Assembly: GCA_938041955.1 (NCBI GenBank) | Contig: CALISD010000010.1 | Location: forward strand, 62,001-126,000 | DNA: 64,000 nucleotides | DNA from: an uncultured Granulosicoccaceae bacterium | GTDB taxonomy: Bacteria > Pseudomonadota > Gammaproteobacteria > Granulosicoccales > Granulosicoccaceae | Reading direction: 5' to 3' | In this document: positions 8,084-16,364 of the stretch, one piece after another | How positions within the stretch are numbered: the first letter of the stretch is position 1 | Layout of the letters: each line of letters opens with the position of its first letter | Program-made: the position numbers and the translations under genes | Notes under the pieces: model-generated | Seen by the model: only the letters and a program-made list of their open reading frames with translations | Database searches by the model: none | What the model was told of the DNA's origin: nothing

Positions 8084-9615
8084 TTGCGAACCACTTTGAA
8101 TTCATGCAGGGTGAATGTCCCCTGCCCCCAGAAAGTTTCTGTTCCGATCTCTATCGCACCCATGCAGGTGTTGTTTTGGATTCTTGGTACACCGTAAGCC
8201 GGACCGTTATAGCGGGTCCATTCAACAAACTTATTCCAATCAAGCCAACCTTCCTGCTTTGGCCGTTGCGCTACGAATGCCACATACGCCCAATCCAGGT
8301 TTGGATTGACATGAACATTCCAGACCTCACCATCGATCGTAACTTCTGCAACCTTAGGACCCGGGCCGCGAGTAACAGGCACGCCAACCCAAACCATCAT
8401 TTCAAACTGCTTATTCCATTCTTCAGCTTCGCAACTGGTATGGAAGAAAGACTCAAGCGCCACGTTGCGTTCCGGATTGCCGGTTTCTGAATACTTATAT
8501 TTCACCTTAAAATTCGGCAACTGATTTAAAGGCGCTGGCAAACCGAGTTTTTCCGGCGTACCAGAAACTGAGTTTCTGGTTTTTCGACCGTAGTACACCT
8601 GCGGATAACTCTTAACTGAGAACTCATTGCCGCGATCTTTCGCAAGCCAGTTGTAGTCCCACTTGGCAATGTATCGTGACGATGAACCTGTCATCTCAAT
8701 ACACTGATGCCAGTCATTTGAGTACACCTCACTGTCATTCCAGGTATTGTTCTGCAAAACATAATCCCCGTAACTAATTTCAGCCCATGGCTGACACCAC
8801 CGAGTGTTTAACAATGGACGCTCTGCAGTCGCCGTAGTGCCTTCTACCACCGCACAAGTACGACCATATTCAAAACCGAAATTGTCACTGTTGCCATCAC
8901 TGGCATCGGTCAGACAAATCGGCTTACCTTGATAATAACCGGGCACCGGCACGCGAACCGGACCCGGAACGTAGACTGAATTAGCAGAAGCATTAGGACG
9001 AACTGAACCCCAACGACAAGGAGCACCGTACTCCCAGCCCCAACCATCATCTGTAACCGCTGCACTGGCAGAGCACTCACCCGAGGCACTAGGTGTGCCT
9101 ACACGAATAGATGAAACGTTGGTCGAAGAAGTACTTGTAGTGGCTGTTGTACCTGAGCTTGAAGAAGCAGCTGCGCCCTGAACACCACCGGAGAGAGTGG
9201 AGTTGCCCCAACGACAAGTCTGGCCGTTGTCCCAACCCCAGCCGTTACCTTGATTTCTGGCCGCCGAAGTACATTCTACTGGCGTTGTTCTGCCGAGCGT
9301 TGAATCACCCCAGCGACAAGACTGATCATTCTCCCAGCCCCAACCGCTGCCTTGATTGACGGCCGCCTCGGTACATTCCGGCACTACTGATCGCGCAGCA
9401 GACGCATTCGACTCATCAGATTCCTGCCACCGACACGAGACACCATTTTCCCAACCCCAACCATCGCCGTGGTTTGCCGCATCTGCAGAGCACGCAACAG
9501 TCCCCCCAGCATCACTGATTGCCAACGAAGTTGGATTATCAGAGACCACCTGTTTCTGTCCGGAATCACACGCGCTAAGCATGATGAACAAGCACACCAA
9601 AACAGCAGATTTCAT
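8080..9615 (-). CDS. GH12-family beta-glucanase lipoprotein with GWGWEN repeats
   Basis: A 511-residue surface or periplasmic lipoprotein: a signal peptide ends in a lipobox (LSAC, Cys16), a Ser/Thr-rich linker follows, and the last ~245 residues match glycoside hydrolase family 12 (endoglucanase/xyloglucanase). GH12 landmarks are SYPQVYYG, E405 in FEMMVWVG (nucleophile) and E493 in GTETFWG (acid/base). Before it lie four copies of a 22-residue module, C-x(8)-(D/G/S/N)GWGW(E/D)-x(2)-x(2)-CRW, at about 42-63, 81-102, 115-136 and 181-202, and a degenerate fifth at 234-254. The modules recall the GWGWEN...C core of CBM10 and may bind cellulose or xyloglucan. The ATG at 9615 has an AAGGTG ribosome site; longer starts would spoil the signal peptide. 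Confidence 0.85.
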   Translation of the reverse strand: MKSAVLVCLFIMLSACDSGQKQVVSDNPTSLAISDAGGTVACSADAANHGDGWGWENGVSCRWQESDESNASAARSVVPECTEAAVNQGSGWGWENDQSCRWGDSTLGRTTPVECTSAARNQGNGWGWDNGQTCRWGNSTLSGGVQGAAASSSSGTTATTSTSSTNVSSIRVGTPSASGECSASAAVTDDGWGWEYGAPCRWGSVRPNASANSVYVPGPVRVPVPGYYQGKPICLTDASDGNSDNFGFEYGRTCAVVEGTTATAERPLLNTRWCQPWAEISYGDYVLQNNTWNDSEVYSNDWHQCIEMTGSSSRYIAKWDYNWLAKDRGNEFSVKSYPQVYYGRKTRNSVSGTPEKLGLPAPLNQLPNFKVKYKYSETGNPERNVALESFFHTSCEAEEWNKQFEMMVWVGVPVTRGPGPKVAEVTIDGEVWNVHVNPNLDWAYVAFVAQRPKQEGWLDWNKFVEWTRYNGPAYGVPRIQNNTCMGAIEIGTETFWGQGTFTLHEFKVVRN

Positions 9616-10214
9616 TAAAAACACCTTAAATTCGATTTTTGGAAAACACAATGGAACCAGCCATTGGCCCAGCAAAACCCTGCGATGAAGACAGCATGGC
9701 AACGCTGAAGTAAAAACTCGTTCTTATGTTTTAGTAGAAAATTCATGATTTTCATGAATCATGATGGCTCTATTCCGGCAATTGGCCCTTATCAAAAAGT
9801 GGCTCAAACGCCGGTACCATACAAGAATGCTGGGGATCATTCTCGTACCGGGCAAATGTGTAACAATGTTAACACCACGCTATCCCGCGGGGATTACCGG
9901 AATTCTAGTTGCCTTAGCAACTAATCCCAGGTTCGACATTTCGCTTCCTTAGATCGCCATTCTTTCCAGTCAGTAATGACTGGCGAGTCACAGCTTCTCC
10001 TACAAAACGACGTCGATGCCGTTCTTGTGTGCAAGAAAGTCGTTTCCACCTTAGCCACGTTGAGCCGACAGGAATAAATTCGACTCGGGAATGGCGATGG
10101 CGTCGCCATGCACAATTCAGTGTTCCCCGGCAACGCTTTACGCGCTAGCTGTTTCCATCCTGCACGCCCGGAGATTTTCCCGGGTCAGACCCGGGTTCTA
10201 TACCGGAGTCACTC
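9616..10214. other. Hairpin-rich intergenic region upstream of creatinase
   Basis: No convincing gene in about 600 bp, but a series of perfect or near-perfect inverted repeats: 9811-9851 (CCGGTAC/GTACCGG with an inner AGAATG/CATTCT), 9906-9923 (TAGTTGC ctta GCAACTA), 9966-9983 (CCAGTCA gtaa TGACTGG), 10005-10045 (AAACGAC/GTCGTTT enclosing TTCTTG tgtg CAAGAA), 10091-10109 (ATGGCGA/TCGCCAT) and 10179-10195 (CCCGGG tcaga CCCGGG). None has a proper T-tract, so they are not ordinary terminators. Candidate explanations are a structured 5' leader of the creatinase mRNA, a small RNA, or a run of palindromic repeats. Promoters of both divergent genes must also be here. A GGAG ribosome site precedes the ATG at 10215. 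Confidence 0.5.
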
Positions 10215-11438
10215 ATGTCTACCAAACGACCAGCCTTTTTCCAGTTCGAACACGGCGCTAACGACGGCCCCGCTTCGGCACTCACTTTCAGCAAAAACGA
10301 GTTTGAACAACGCGTCTCAACAATTCGAACACGCTTGGAACATCACCACCTCGATGCGGTGATATTCACCTCAATGCATTGTGTAGCCTATTACAGTGGG
10401 TTTCTGTACTGCGCCTTCGGCCGGCCGTACGCGTGCGTGGTCACTAAGGATCGTGTGGTCACCGTTTCTGCCAACATCGATGGTGGGCAGCCGGCACGCC
10501 GGGGCGCCTTTGAGAATGTGGTTTACACCGATTGGCAAAGAGACAACTACTGGCGAGCCATTAAAGAGATCACCGGAACACTAAAGCGCGCAGGTATAGA
10601 AGGTGATCACCTTAGTTTGCAACAACAGCAAAAACTACTGGAGTTTTTCCCCGACTGCGAGTGTATAGATATTGCCCCGGTCACAATGCAGCAACGTATG
10701 CACAAGTCCAGCGCTGAAATAGCACTAATAAAAGAAGGTGCAAGAATCGCCGACGTAGGTGGCTATGCAATACGGGATGCGATCAAATCCGGCACTCGAG
10801 AAATCGATGTTGCCATGGCCGGGCGCGATGCCATGGAACTGGAAATTGCAAAGAGCTTTCCAGACTCGGAGTATCGCGATACCTGGGTATGGTTCCAATC
10901 AGGCGTCAACACTGATGGTGCGCACAACCCGGTAACAGCACGAAAGCTACAACATAAAGACATATTGAGCCTTAACACCTTTCCGATGATTAACGGCTAC
11001 TACACGGCACTTGAGCGCACGCTGTTTGTTGAAGAGGCGGATGCCGAATCATTAAAAATATGGCAAGCCAATGTCGGTGCGCACGAACTCGGGCTGTCGT
11101 TAATAAAGCCCGGTGTCTGTTGTGCACAAATCTGTGCAGAGATTAATAAATACTTCGAAGATCTAAACTTGCTGCAGTACCGATCATTCGGCTACGGTCA
11201 CTCATTCGGCGTGCTGAGCCACTACTATGGAAGAGAATCAGGGCTAGAGCTCAGAGAAGATATTGACACGGTTCTAGAACCCGGCATGGTGGTATCAATG
11301 GAACCGATGCTGACAATACCGGCCGCCTTACCCGGCGCCGGCGGCTACAGAGAGCACGATATTCTGGTGATTACCGAAACCGGTGCGGAAAACATAACAG
11401 GCTTTCCGTATGGGCCTGACCATAATATCGTTGGCTAA
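10215..11438 (+). CDS. Creatinase (creatine amidinohydrolase)
   Basis: A 407-residue M24-fold hydrolase. It closely follows the pattern of Pseudomonas creatinase along its whole length: DAVIFTS, YYSGFLYCAFGRPYA, SANIDGGQPARR, VVYTDWQRDNYW, WFQSGVNTDGAHNPVT (catalytic His near residue 237), LSLNTFPMINGYYTALERT, and the C-terminal GYGHSFGVLSHYYGREAGLEL-like block (GREGS variation) and EPGMVVSMEPM. Creatinase hydrolyses creatine to sarcosine and urea in the cytoplasm and, unlike M24 aminopeptidases, is metal-independent. No sarcosine oxidase or creatininase gene is beside it, so the rest of the pathway is elsewhere. The unusual feature is the structured DNA before it. Confidence 0.93.
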   Translation: MSTKRPAFFQFEHGANDGPASALTFSKNEFEQRVSTIRTRLEHHHLDAVIFTSMHCVAYYSGFLYCAFGRPYACVVTKDRVVTVSANIDGGQPARRGAFENVVYTDWQRDNYWRAIKEITGTLKRAGIEGDHLSLQQQQKLLEFFPDCECIDIAPVTMQQRMHKSSAEIALIKEGARIADVGGYAIRDAIKSGTREIDVAMAGRDAMELEIAKSFPDSEYRDTWVWFQSGVNTDGAHNPVTARKLQHKDILSLNTFPMINGYYTALERTLFVEEADAESLKIWQANVGAHELGLSLIKPGVCCAQICAEINKYFEDLNLLQYRSFGYGHSFGVLSHYYGRESGLELREDIDTVLEPGMVVSMEPMLTIPAALPGAGGYREHDILVITETGAENITGFPYGPDHNIVG

Positions 11439-11451
11439 CACAGGTTTTAAT

Positions 11452-11476
11452 TCAGGGCTGTGCACTACAGCCCTGA
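11452..11476. terminator. Bidirectional terminator-like hairpin
   Basis: A 10-bp perfect stem, TCAGGGCTGT/ACAGCCCTGA with loop GCACT, lies between the stops of the convergent creatinase and PAP2 genes. It is preceded by TTTTAA, which would give a short U-tract for leftward transcripts; the rightward side has no clear T-run. Confidence 0.55.
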
Positions 11477-11483
11477 GCTAATG

Positions 11484-12122
11484 CTAAAGACTTTCATTGC
11501 AACTGCCTTTCGCGCTTTGCCGCACTCTCGCTATAGGACCAGCCACATAGAATGCAATGCAACCAACAACCAAGCCCGCCGATACATCTATTGTCAGGTG
11601 TCTGCGTAGCTGAATTATAGAAATACCTATAGCGAGCCCACAGACCACAATGGATACAGACCTGAGCAGCTGTTGCTTTTGCCAGAGTGCTATTACGCAC
11701 ACAAGACTGAGCGCCGCATGGAGGGACGGCAAACAATTTTTCGGGCTATCAATAGCCATTAAAAACCGAAGTAATTCTGCGCTGATTCCATGCCCTGTGA
11801 CATCCGGGTAATTCAACTCCGTGGGCAGAATGAGAAACACAACACCGCTAATGAGCGCGCATAATTGCATCGCGTAGCGCAGTCGCAATAATCGCTCGGC
11901 AGGCACAGTAATATAGGTATACGGAATCAATAGAAAGAATGCCAGGTACACCCAAATAGCTGCAGGGGTAAATGGTAGCTGCTTATCCAGCCATAGCTCC
12001 GGCAACAAAAGCGCTTCTGCTTCACGCCACCCTAAGCTGAAATAAACAACACCGACTGTACCCCAGCCGATCACCATCTGGATTATTCGAGGGTAGTAGG
12101 TAGATAGACAGAGACTCTGCAT
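11484..12122 (-). CDS. PAP2-superfamily membrane phosphatase
   Basis: A 212-residue protein with about five to six transmembrane helices and PAP2 active-site motifs: the SLHAALSL block (motif 2, CLPSLHAAL) and RRHLTIDVSAGLVVG (motif 3, with the catalytic His). Motif 1 is less clear. The PAP2_3/inositolphosphotransferase-like layout fits an inner-membrane enzyme that removes phosphate from lipid phosphates or transfers phospho head groups. It is on the same strand as, but about 690 bp from, the cytidylyltransferase and CDP-alcohol phosphotransferase genes, so a lipid role is consistent but not shown. Confidence 0.75.
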   Translation of the reverse strand: MQSLCLSTYYPRIIQMVIGWGTVGVVYFSLGWREAEALLLPELWLDKQLPFTPAAIWVYLAFFLLIPYTYITVPAERLLRLRYAMQLCALISGVVFLILPTELNYPDVTGHGISAELLRFLMAIDSPKNCLPSLHAALSLVCVIALWQKQQLLRSVSIVVCGLAIGISIIQLRRHLTIDVSAGLVVGCIAFYVAGPIARVRQSAKGSCNESL

Positions 12123-12377
12123 ATTCTATTAATCTGACTTCCAGACGCCATGCTCGTGCACTCATTCTAATGTCAAACGCGAAAGTCAAAAACACATCAG
12201 CAGCAATTAGCCTCCGATGAAGATAGAGACGTTGAGCGGCGCTGAGCAGATAAAACAAACGTTAGCATTTAACTCTTAATACACATGCAACCAGGCGCGA
12301 AACCTGTCTGGCAGCAAGCGGATTGTTTTCATCATCAATCGCAATATAGTAAATACTTAATACAGGCTACAAGCCAT

Positions 12378-12406
12378 AAAAAACGGCTATCGAAGTTTCG
12401 ATAGCC
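12378..12406 (-). terminator. Intrinsic terminator after the small Lys-rich gene
   Basis: Stem GGCTATCGAA/TTTCGATAGCC at 12385-12406 is followed on the - strand by GTTTTTT (12384-12378). It begins 7 bp after the stop codon of the 38-residue protein gene and is a textbook rho-independent terminator for it. Confidence 0.85.
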
Positions 12407-12412
12407 ACACCA

Positions 12413-12529
12413 TCATTCACCGAAAGTTTTCTTTGTGGCTTTCTTAGCCGCCTTCTCTGCTTTCTTTTCTTTAGGTGTTAAAAGTGGTTTCTTTTTGTCA
12501 TTCTTTTTACTGTCTTGACCTTTGCTCAT
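12413..12529 (-). CDS. Small Lys-rich cytoplasmic protein (38 aa)
   Basis: A 38-codon gene beginning MSKGQDSKKNDKKKP and ending KKATKKTFGE; about 40 percent of residues are lysine. Support for it being real: a strong AAGGA ribosome site 6-7 nt before the ATG and an intrinsic terminator immediately after the stop, which makes a compact monocistronic unit. Very small, basic, K-rich proteins beginning M-x-K-G-Q-D-S-K-K are known to me as conserved hypotheticals in Gammaproteobacteria; no function is established. Nucleic-acid or ribosome binding is a guess from charge alone. Confidence 0.75.
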   Translation of the reverse strand: MSKGQDSKKNDKKKPLLTPKEKKAEKAAKKATKKTFGE

Positions 12530-12807
12530 GATAATTCCTTGTTGTTGTAACGTCATACACCCAAAGCCAGTTTGAGCCAACCTGAGGATTAATTGTTACT
12601 CAATGGCCCCGAAAACAACCGCCAGGCCATTTTGCAACGATTTCAGTATCGCCCCATAGACAATTAATTGATAGTAGTATTATGTGTCATGGCCAGTAAC
12701 ACTCCCTGTGCACCGGGCTCGCAAGATCAATTGATCGCCGATCAGTCCGCTCGCTGAATATCAGCACAAATTCCGGACGAATCGCACGATAGATACCAAC
12801 AGCAGCG

Positions 12808-13269
12808 CTACAAAGCAGCGACAGGCATAGCGGAAAAGTATGGCGGTGCGATCGGCAGGGATCTTTGAGCCATGACATCTTTTTTAATCGCTGTTGATGA
12901 AGTACGAGGATTGTAAAGCACCTGAATAATTTTCTTACCCTTAGACTGTAAATATGACTCCACATCGGTGTTGTGTCGCTTACTTCCCCAATCTTCGCCG
13001 ACCACAAAAATATCAACATCCAGCTCTTTACATGCAGTCACATATTCAAGTTCATAGTACGGGCGCACGCTATCTACACAGCGTAAAGCTTCCAACATTT
13101 CCTGACGCTGATTCAACGGAATCACCGGAACATTAGGCTTGTAGGAAGCCACAACATCATCTGAAGCAACGCCTACAACTACTTTGCTACCCAATGTCCG
13201 GCATTGCTCAAGTAATGCAAGATGCCCTACATGCAACATATCGAAAGTACCCACTGTATATACAAGCAT
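12808..13269 (-). CDS. Cytidylyltransferase-family nucleotidyltransferase
   Basis: A 153-residue HxGH nucleotidyltransferase. Motifs are TVGTFDMLHVGHLALL (HVGH binds the nucleotide phosphates) at the N-terminus, a central VVGEDWGS, and TSSTAIKK at about 123-130, equivalent to the ISTTxLR motif. It matches the glycerol-3-phosphate/ethanolamine-phosphate cytidylyltransferase (TagD/ECT-like) group rather than pantetheine-phosphate adenylyltransferases. It would activate an alcohol phosphate with CTP. The next gene upstream (60 bp) is a CDP-alcohol phosphatidyltransferase, which uses CDP-alcohols or CDP-diacylglycerol, so the two probably act in sequence. About 18 extra residues follow the last motif. 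The actual alcohol is unknown. Confidence 0.83.
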   Translation of the reverse strand: MLVYTVGTFDMLHVGHLALLEQCRTLGSKVVVGVASDDVVASYKPNVPVIPLNQRQEMLEALRCVDSVRPYYELEYVTACKELDVDIFVVGEDWGSKRHNTDVESYLQSKGKKIIQVLYNPRTSSTAIKKDVMAQRSLPIAPPYFSAMPVAAL

Positions 13270-13329
13270 ATTTAGTTCTCATGTTTAGAATTATTAACGA
13301 AATATCTTTTTCTATGATGCCCCTGGCTC

Positions 13330-13986
13330 TTATGAAAAAAGCTTCCAGCCATATATGCCGGATATCATCAATGTATATGCGGCCAGCAAATACACGTTTA
13401 TTGTATTGCCTGAAAATTTTGGCGTTTTAAGTGTTGAAACATTTAAAACAGCCAGACCGAGACAACTTACGTAAAGTACAACAGAAAATATTCCCTGGCT
13501 AAACACACTCTCCAACAGGAATATCAAGACAAGTATTAGACTATTGTTATCAAGAGCCAGACCGGTGTATTTCGATCCATCTCCCAGTCCGTAGGTCACG
13601 AAGTAGCTCAACCTCAAGGCACTGGCGGCGAGCATAACGAATGCTCCAATAAGGTATATGGGTGCGAACTGCCCATAGCTCAATAGCAATACCGCAGGTG
13701 TAACCCCGTAACTGACAATATCGATTAAAACATCAAGCGTTCCGCCAAAGCGACTGTCATCACCTGTACGTCCTTTCATTCTACGAGCGACCAATCCGTC
13801 TGCCCAATCAAAAGCAACCGCCCACACCATACCGATCATGGCAGCGTAAAAAACGCCGGTTATACTGAAATAGATGGCGAGTATCGTGCACGCCAGCCCC
13901 GCCAGCGAACACATATTAGGCAGGTCTTTTACATAAGACAGGATCGTAGGCTGCGCGTTTTGAAGCGCTGCTTCGTTATTATTCAT
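13330..13986 (-). CDS. CDP-alcohol phosphatidyltransferase family protein
   Basis: A 218-residue multi-helix membrane enzyme carrying the CDP-OH-P signature D-x2-D-G-x2-A-R ... G-x3-D-x3-D: DWADGLVAR at about 60-68, then FGGTLDVLID. The spacer between AR and G is about 12 residues rather than the usual 8. It resembles the phosphatidylserine/phosphatidylcholine synthase branch (SRFGxxLDxxxDxxSYG). It should join a CMP-activated group to an alcohol in the inner membrane. The start was set at the ATG 13986, which has AAGGGA 7 nt upstream; the longer frame (to 14046) has no such site. Operon with the cytidylyltransferase downstream is likely. Confidence 0.85.
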   Translation of the reverse strand: MNNNEAALQNAQPTILSYVKDLPNMCSLAGLACTILAIYFSITGVFYAAMIGMVWAVAFDWADGLVARRMKGRTGDDSRFGGTLDVLIDIVSYGVTPAVLLLSYGQFAPIYLIGAFVMLAASALRLSYFVTYGLGDGSKYTGLALDNNSLILVLIFLLESVFSQGIFSVVLYVSCLGLAVLNVSTLKTPKFSGNTINVYLLAAYTLMISGIYGWKLFS

Positions 13987-14653
13987 TATGAATCCCTTGG
14001 GATCGCCCACCGGAAACACTGATAGGTTCGATCTAGGATGAGCCAATCTAGCCCATCACAACGGGGCGTAGAACTGAGGTGTCAGTTAATAGATATGCCG
14101 ATAAACTGGCGAGAGATCAGGCTCGAGAGAGGATCGGAACTGAGTTCCAATAGACCCACCATACACCTTTAATGGGTTTCATGCGCTAATAGAATCGTTG
14201 TAGTGCACTCTTTCACCAGAAAATCATCAATGAAAACAAAGCGTAAAAGCGTTTGACTGGTAATTAAGACATGCTTTTTATTGCACTAATGCCAACCTCG
14301 TTCACTCACTTTACGCAATCTACGCTCTGCGGCTTACTCAAAACCCAAAGTTCGAGCTACACAGAATACCACTAGCGTAAAGTCAATCTACTTGAATAAA
14401 AACAATACTGATTTATACCCCTGATTCTCCAAACCAGATGAACTCCAGCAGGATGCCATGTGTACAGAAAAAATCACGTTTCCGGCCTGCGTCGAATTTT
14501 TCTAACGCCGCTATGGCAGCTGTGGCTTCGATCCGTGTTGCCGAACTTTTCAAACAGCCCACCAGGTGTTAACCAATGTACTTTCTGTCAAATAATAGTG
14601 ATTTTACCAGCGCTTTTATTCGCTTACCCAACTCATAGTTGGCTCGCCACAAC
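13987..14653. other. Non-coding stretch, nothing assigned
   Basis: About 670 bp without a convincing gene on either strand. Only small hairpins were noticed, such as AACTGA/TCAGTT at 14072-14087 and GGAAC/GTTCC near 14128. A 65-codon + frame at 14460-14657 has no family features and runs into pxpC antisense, so I leave it out. The upstream promoter of the CDP-alcohol phosphotransferase gene must lie in the left part. Confidence 0.5.
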
Positions 14654-15670
14654 CTAGAATTCCTCGATGGAATTCACTACTCCACTAATAAGATTTTCCT
14701 GCATCAAGCGCTGTTGCAGGTTGCCGCGGGGCACAGACACTTGCGCAAGATAATCACTCAGGTCCTGAGAAAACCTGCGAGCAATATCAATTGCCGCCAC
14801 CGGCGTAATCGCTTCAAACTCAATCTCGTCCCGGCTGCGTAGCTGCACCAGCACATTGGTATCTGCGGAGATCACCGTCGCGATTTTCGGGTAACCACCG
14901 GTGGTTTGGTGATCAGCCAGAAGAACAGTGGGCACGCCTTCACCTGAGACTTGCACTGACCCTCTTACTATAGGCTCAGAGGGTATCGAAAGCGCTGAAT
15001 CAAGTGGCAGGTGAGCCCCTTGCAAACGAACTCCCATTCGATCATAGCTGTCCGTAAGGCTGTAGCGGTTATTATTAAATGCCGTTATCGCCTCAGCTCG
15101 AAACCAGTTGTCCTGTGGACCCATCACCACACGCATGCGTCCGTTGTGTGGCAGGAAGCCGGGTTGTTCGATCTGCCCTTCTCGCTCTTCTCTCACCTCG
15201 GCACGCTCAACAATAAGCTGCTGGTCTGTTACCACTGCACCACCGCCAAAACCCGAAGTTGAATGAGTTGCCGTATGACCCAACCATTTATTCGCCACTA
15301 CGTCTCCGGCAAATGCCAGGTACGCCCAGCTTCCAGAGGTGCCAACGCGAATCGATAAACGCTCTCCCTGAGTTAAGGTGAGAACCATCCAACCACTTGT
15401 TTTAGACCCTGCATGCTCAATGGTAAAGTCACCACCCGCCACCGCAACCGTTACTGCACCCGACTTACACTCCAGTATTAATCCGCCAAGGGAAACCTCT
15501 ACTGCTGTAGTACCCGACGGATTACCGAGTGCCGCGTTGGCAGCAGCAAAAGCCACACGATCCATCGGACCGGAGGCGGCAACGCCGTAGCGTAAGTGAC
15601 CCACCCGACCACTGTCTTGCAGGGTTACCAGCGCACCCGCAAACTGAACAGCAAGTCTGGCGTCACCCAT
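14654..15670 (-). CDS. pxpC: 5-oxoprolinase subunit PxpC (biotin-dependent carboxyltransferase-like)
   Basis: A 338-residue PxpC/KipA-type subunit of the ATP-dependent prokaryotic 5-oxoprolinase PxpABC, which opens 5-oxo-L-proline (pyroglutamate) to L-glutamate. Family blocks include LVTLQDSGRVGHLRYGVAASGPMDRVA at the N-terminus, the VGTSGSWAYLAFAG segment, and EGVPTVLLADHQTTGGYPKIATVIS near the C-terminus. It overlaps pxpB by 8 bp, so translation is coupled. The order pxpA-pxpB-pxpC on one strand is the usual one. Confidence 0.94.
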   Translation of the reverse strand: MGDARLAVQFAGALVTLQDSGRVGHLRYGVAASGPMDRVAFAAANAALGNPSGTTAVEVSLGGLILECKSGAVTVAVAGGDFTIEHAGSKTSGWMVLTLTQGERLSIRVGTSGSWAYLAFAGDVVANKWLGHTATHSTSGFGGGAVVTDQQLIVERAEVREEREGQIEQPGFLPHNGRMRVVMGPQDNWFRAEAITAFNNNRYSLTDSYDRMGVRLQGAHLPLDSALSIPSEPIVRGSVQVSGEGVPTVLLADHQTTGGYPKIATVISADTNVLVQLRSRDEIEFEAITPVAAIDIARRFSQDLSDYLAQVSVPRGNLQQRLMQENLISGVVNSIEEF

Positions 15671-16364
15671 TAGTTTTTGATCCGGATAATGCTTCGTAAG
15701 TGCTCAGATCAATTCTCTCAAACGTTACCTCATCACCAACGTCAAACAAAAAGGGGCGATCAGGGTCATCAAGAAGCACCTGTGTCGGGGAGCGCCCGAT
15801 GACTGACCAGCCGGTAGGCATCTTAAGCGTTGTAATAAGGCACTGTCCGCCGGCTATTATCACGCTTCCTGCTGGTATATCTCGCACGGCAGCTGTCTTG
15901 CGCGGTACTTGAATGCTCTTACCTACACCCCCCATATAGGCATAGCCGGGTACAAAACCATACATCAGTACCTTATAGTTTCCGGCTAAATGTGCATTGA
16001 CCACGGCTTCATGAGTTAATTTACAGGCTTTCGCGACTGCATCCATATCAAACGCAAAGGATTCGTCATAGCAAACCTGCACGGTTCGCTTATAAGGATT
16101 CTGTTGGTGTTGCGCCGTATTGTTTAGAAGCTTACGCAGTGCAGCTTCGAGTCGGGCATGATCTGTAACCACAGGATCAAATGTGACCATCACATTGACC
16201 AACGCTGGCACGACTTCAATGATTCCCGATGGACTGGCCGCCGAACTACACTGTGCTATGGCCTGGTCAAACGCCACTATGGCGGCATGTACTTCATCGT
16301 TAATCTCGTCGGAAAACGTGACAAGTATGGCGAAATCAGCCACTGGTGTGAACCGGGGTTTCAT
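15663..16364 (-). CDS. pxpB: 5-oxoprolinase subunit PxpB
   Basis: A 233-residue allophanate-hydrolase-subunit-1-like (KipI/DUF213) protein, the second subunit of PxpABC. Recognisable are the PFTPVAD/AILVTFSDEI start, VQVCYDE followed by an acidic stretch, YGFVPGYAYMGG, VPRKTAAVRDIPAGSVIIAGGQ and PTGWSVIGRSP near the end, the typical conserved core of the family. It starts immediately next to the pxpA stop and overlaps pxpC by 8 bp. Although related proteins in Bacillus inhibit a sporulation kinase, the linkage with pxpA and pxpC supports 5-oxoprolinase. Confidence 0.94.
   Translation of the reverse strand: MKPRFTPVADFAILVTFSDEINDEVHAAIVAFDQAIAQCSSAASPSGIIEVVPALVNVMVTFDPVVTDHARLEAALRKLLNNTAQHQQNPYKRTVQVCYDESFAFDMDAVAKACKLTHEAVVNAHLAGNYKVLMYGFVPGYAYMGGVGKSIQVPRKTAAVRDIPAGSVIIAGGQCLITTLKMPTGWSVIGRSPTQVLLDDPDRPFLFDVGDEVTFERIDLSTYEALSGSKTNG

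Noticed and set aside
9906..9923. tRNA-like or attC-like element upstream of creatinase
   Set aside because: The hairpins do not assemble into a cloverleaf and lack the conserved attC ends; I treat them as unassigned structure.
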